From: Campylobacter sp.
Lineage (GTDB): Bacteria; Campylobacterota; Campylobacteria; Campylobacterales; Campylobacteraceae
NCBI GenBank assembly: GCA_017506845.1
Contig: JAFVMP010000235.1
Span: forward strand, 1 to 8,900
Length of the DNA: 8,900 nt
Direction of reading: 5' to 3'
This document shows positions 8,316 through 8,900 of the stretch, in pieces. Every line of letters starts with the position of its first letter. Position 1 is the stretch's first letter. Under the pieces are notes generated by a model. That model did not search any database, was not told where the DNA came from, and was given only the letters and a program-made list of their open reading frames with translations. The translations under genes and the position numbers were made by a program.

Positions 8316-8795
8316 CTATAACCCCCCCCCAGCCATTGTAGAATTTAGCGTTTTATAATCACTAATAATTTTATTTAAAACTCTAGTATTTGGCTCTATA
8401 TCCTTAGTTATCACACTTCCAGCGGCGATAATCGCATTTTCGCCGATAGTTACACCAGGTAAAACTACAGCACCAGCACCAATAGAAGCACCTTTTTTGA
8501 TAATAGTCTTAGCAAATTCTTTTGGATATTTCTTTGAGCGAGGATATAAATCATTACAAAATGTTACATTTGGACCAATAAATACATTATCTTCTATTGT
8601 AATGCCATCCCAAATTTGAACACCACATTTTATGGTTACATTATTGCCAATTTTTACATCATTTTCTATAAAGCAATGTGAGCAAATATTACAGTTATCA
8701 CCTATAATTGCACCGGGCAATACAACACAAAATTGCCAAATATTTGTATTGTTTCCAATATTTTTACTTTGAACATCTGATAAATTATGAATCAT
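8316..8795 (-). CDS. fdtC: FdtC/QdtC-like left-handed beta-helix acyltransferase with phase-variable 3' end
   Basis: The 159-residue protein has hexapeptide repeats over about residues 12-137: [51 protein letters not shown] and [20 protein letters not shown], then GSVITKDI. This order matches sugar-nucleotide N-acetyltransferases of the WlbB/QdtC/FdtC group, trimeric cytoplasmic enzymes that acylate the 3-amino group made by FdtB. The isomerase and aminotransferase of the same pathway are in the cluster. The start has AAAGG 6 bases upstream and overlaps the isomerase stop by 11 bases. The C-terminus is odd: after EPNTRV the usual GNPAK segment is absent (LNKII instead), and the gene ends in MAGGGL on a G9 tract. 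With G8 the tail would be 23 residues longer (181 in total); with G10 it would end GGGVIG. Catalysis is likely intact because all coils are present. An FdtC versus QdtC or other WlbB-like substrate is unresolved. Confidence 0.83.
   Translation of the reverse strand: MIHNLSDVQSKNIGNNTNIWQFCVVLPGAIIGDNCNICSHCFIENDVKIGNNVTIKCGVQIWDGITIEDNVFIGPNVTFCNDLYPRSKKYPKEFAKTIIKKGASIGAGAVVLPGVTIGENAIIAAGSVITKDIEPNTRVLNKIISDYKTLNSTMAGGGL
8322..8330. repeat. G9/C9 homopolymer tract at the 3' end of the fdtC-like gene
   Basis: Nine C on the plus strand are nine G on the coding strand, directly after ATGGCT in the last codons of the beta-helix acyltransferase. Such tracts in Campylobacter change length by slipped-strand mispairing at high frequency. 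Here the length sets which of three C-termini is made and whether translation ends next to the GNAT start. It is one of only two poly-G/C runs of 8 or more that I see in the window. Confidence 0.88.
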
Positions 8796-8900
8796 CTACT
8801 ACCTTTAAAAATTCATTATAATCTCTTATATACTCACTCTCATGATAATAATCACTAGCTAAAACCATTAGCCTGCAATCATTAGAGAAATTACGCATAA
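8785..8900 (-). CDS. fdtA: FdtA/QdtA-type dTDP-4-keto-6-deoxyhexose 3,4-ketoisomerase, C-terminal end (5' part outside window)
   Basis: The minus strand enters the window inside a coding frame. The last 37 codons read [20 protein letters not shown], then [17 protein letters not shown] and TAA at 8785-8787. The pattern NFSxDCxLxVLAxxYYxExxYIRDYxEFL is the characteristic C-terminus of WxcM-like/FdtA cupin sugar isomerases. The first visible Met is internal to the gene. Family knowledge: these enzymes convert dTDP-4-keto-6-deoxyglucose to the 3-keto isomer, the substrate of FdtB/QdtB. The stop overlaps the acyltransferase start by 11 bases. Only the C-terminus is visible, so FdtA (galacto) and QdtA (gluco) cannot be told apart. 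Confidence 0.85.
   Translation of the reverse strand, partial: MRNFSNDCRLMVLASDYYHESEYIRDYNEFLKVVDDS

Noticed and set aside
1..8900. CRISPR arrays, insertion sequences, tRNA or rRNA genes
   Set aside because: I saw no regularly spaced repeats, transposase-like frames, terminal inverted repeats with target duplications, or RNA gene signatures.

Overview
The window looks like a chromosomal stretch of a Campylobacter species (Campylobacterota). The DNA is AT-rich, the genes are packed with 4 to 20 base overlaps, and one gene is a large Maf-type (DUF115) motility accessory factor of the kind that serves flagellin glycosylation in Campylobacter and Helicobacter. G homopolymer tracts sit at gene ends, as in Campylobacter contingency loci. 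The species cannot be fixed from the sequence; C. fetus, C. hyointestinalis and C. lanienae are reasonable guesses.

Left part (1-3514, plus strand): a tight run of three genes. First is the C-terminal part of a glutathionylspermidine-synthase-like ATP-grasp ligase, whose start lies before the window. It is followed by ubiX (flavin prenyltransferase, GTG start, 4-base overlap) and a maf gene (8-base overlap). The run ends at a convergent junction with a perfect 13-bp all-A/T inverted repeat (3533-3562), probably a weak bidirectional terminator.

Middle part (3628-4530, minus strand): no intact gene of useful size, only two decayed ones. One is a TagD/GCT-type glycerol-3-phosphate cytidylyltransferase that has lost its catalytic HxGH segment and carries a second frameshift. 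The other is a broken gene of unclear family, with a G8 tract, an in-frame stop and a frameshift near its end. Together they look like the fossil of a CDP-glycerol-type module.

Right part (4545-8900, minus strand, entering from the right edge): an operon-like surface-sugar cluster. In transcription order it holds the C-terminus of an FdtA/QdtA-type dTDP-4-keto-6-deoxyhexose 3,4-ketoisomerase, an FdtC/QdtC-like left-handed beta-helix acyltransferase, a GNAT acetyltransferase, two GT-A (family 2) glycosyltransferases, and an FdtB/QdtB-type PLP aminotransferase. The isomerase, aminotransferase and acyltransferase are the known set for a dTDP-3-acylamido-3,6-dideoxyhexose (Fuc3NAc or Qui3NAc type). 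The two glycosyltransferases would then build it into a glycan (LPS, capsule or flagellar). RmlA and RmlB, which would supply the precursor, are not in the window.

The most interesting point is a G9 tract at the 3' end of the FdtC-like gene. Changes in its length give three different C-termini. One reading ends exactly one codon before the start of the acetyltransferase gene, so slippage could change both the protein tail and translational coupling. No wholly new system is evident; the novelty lies in the phase-variable junction and the decayed CDP-glycerol-like module.
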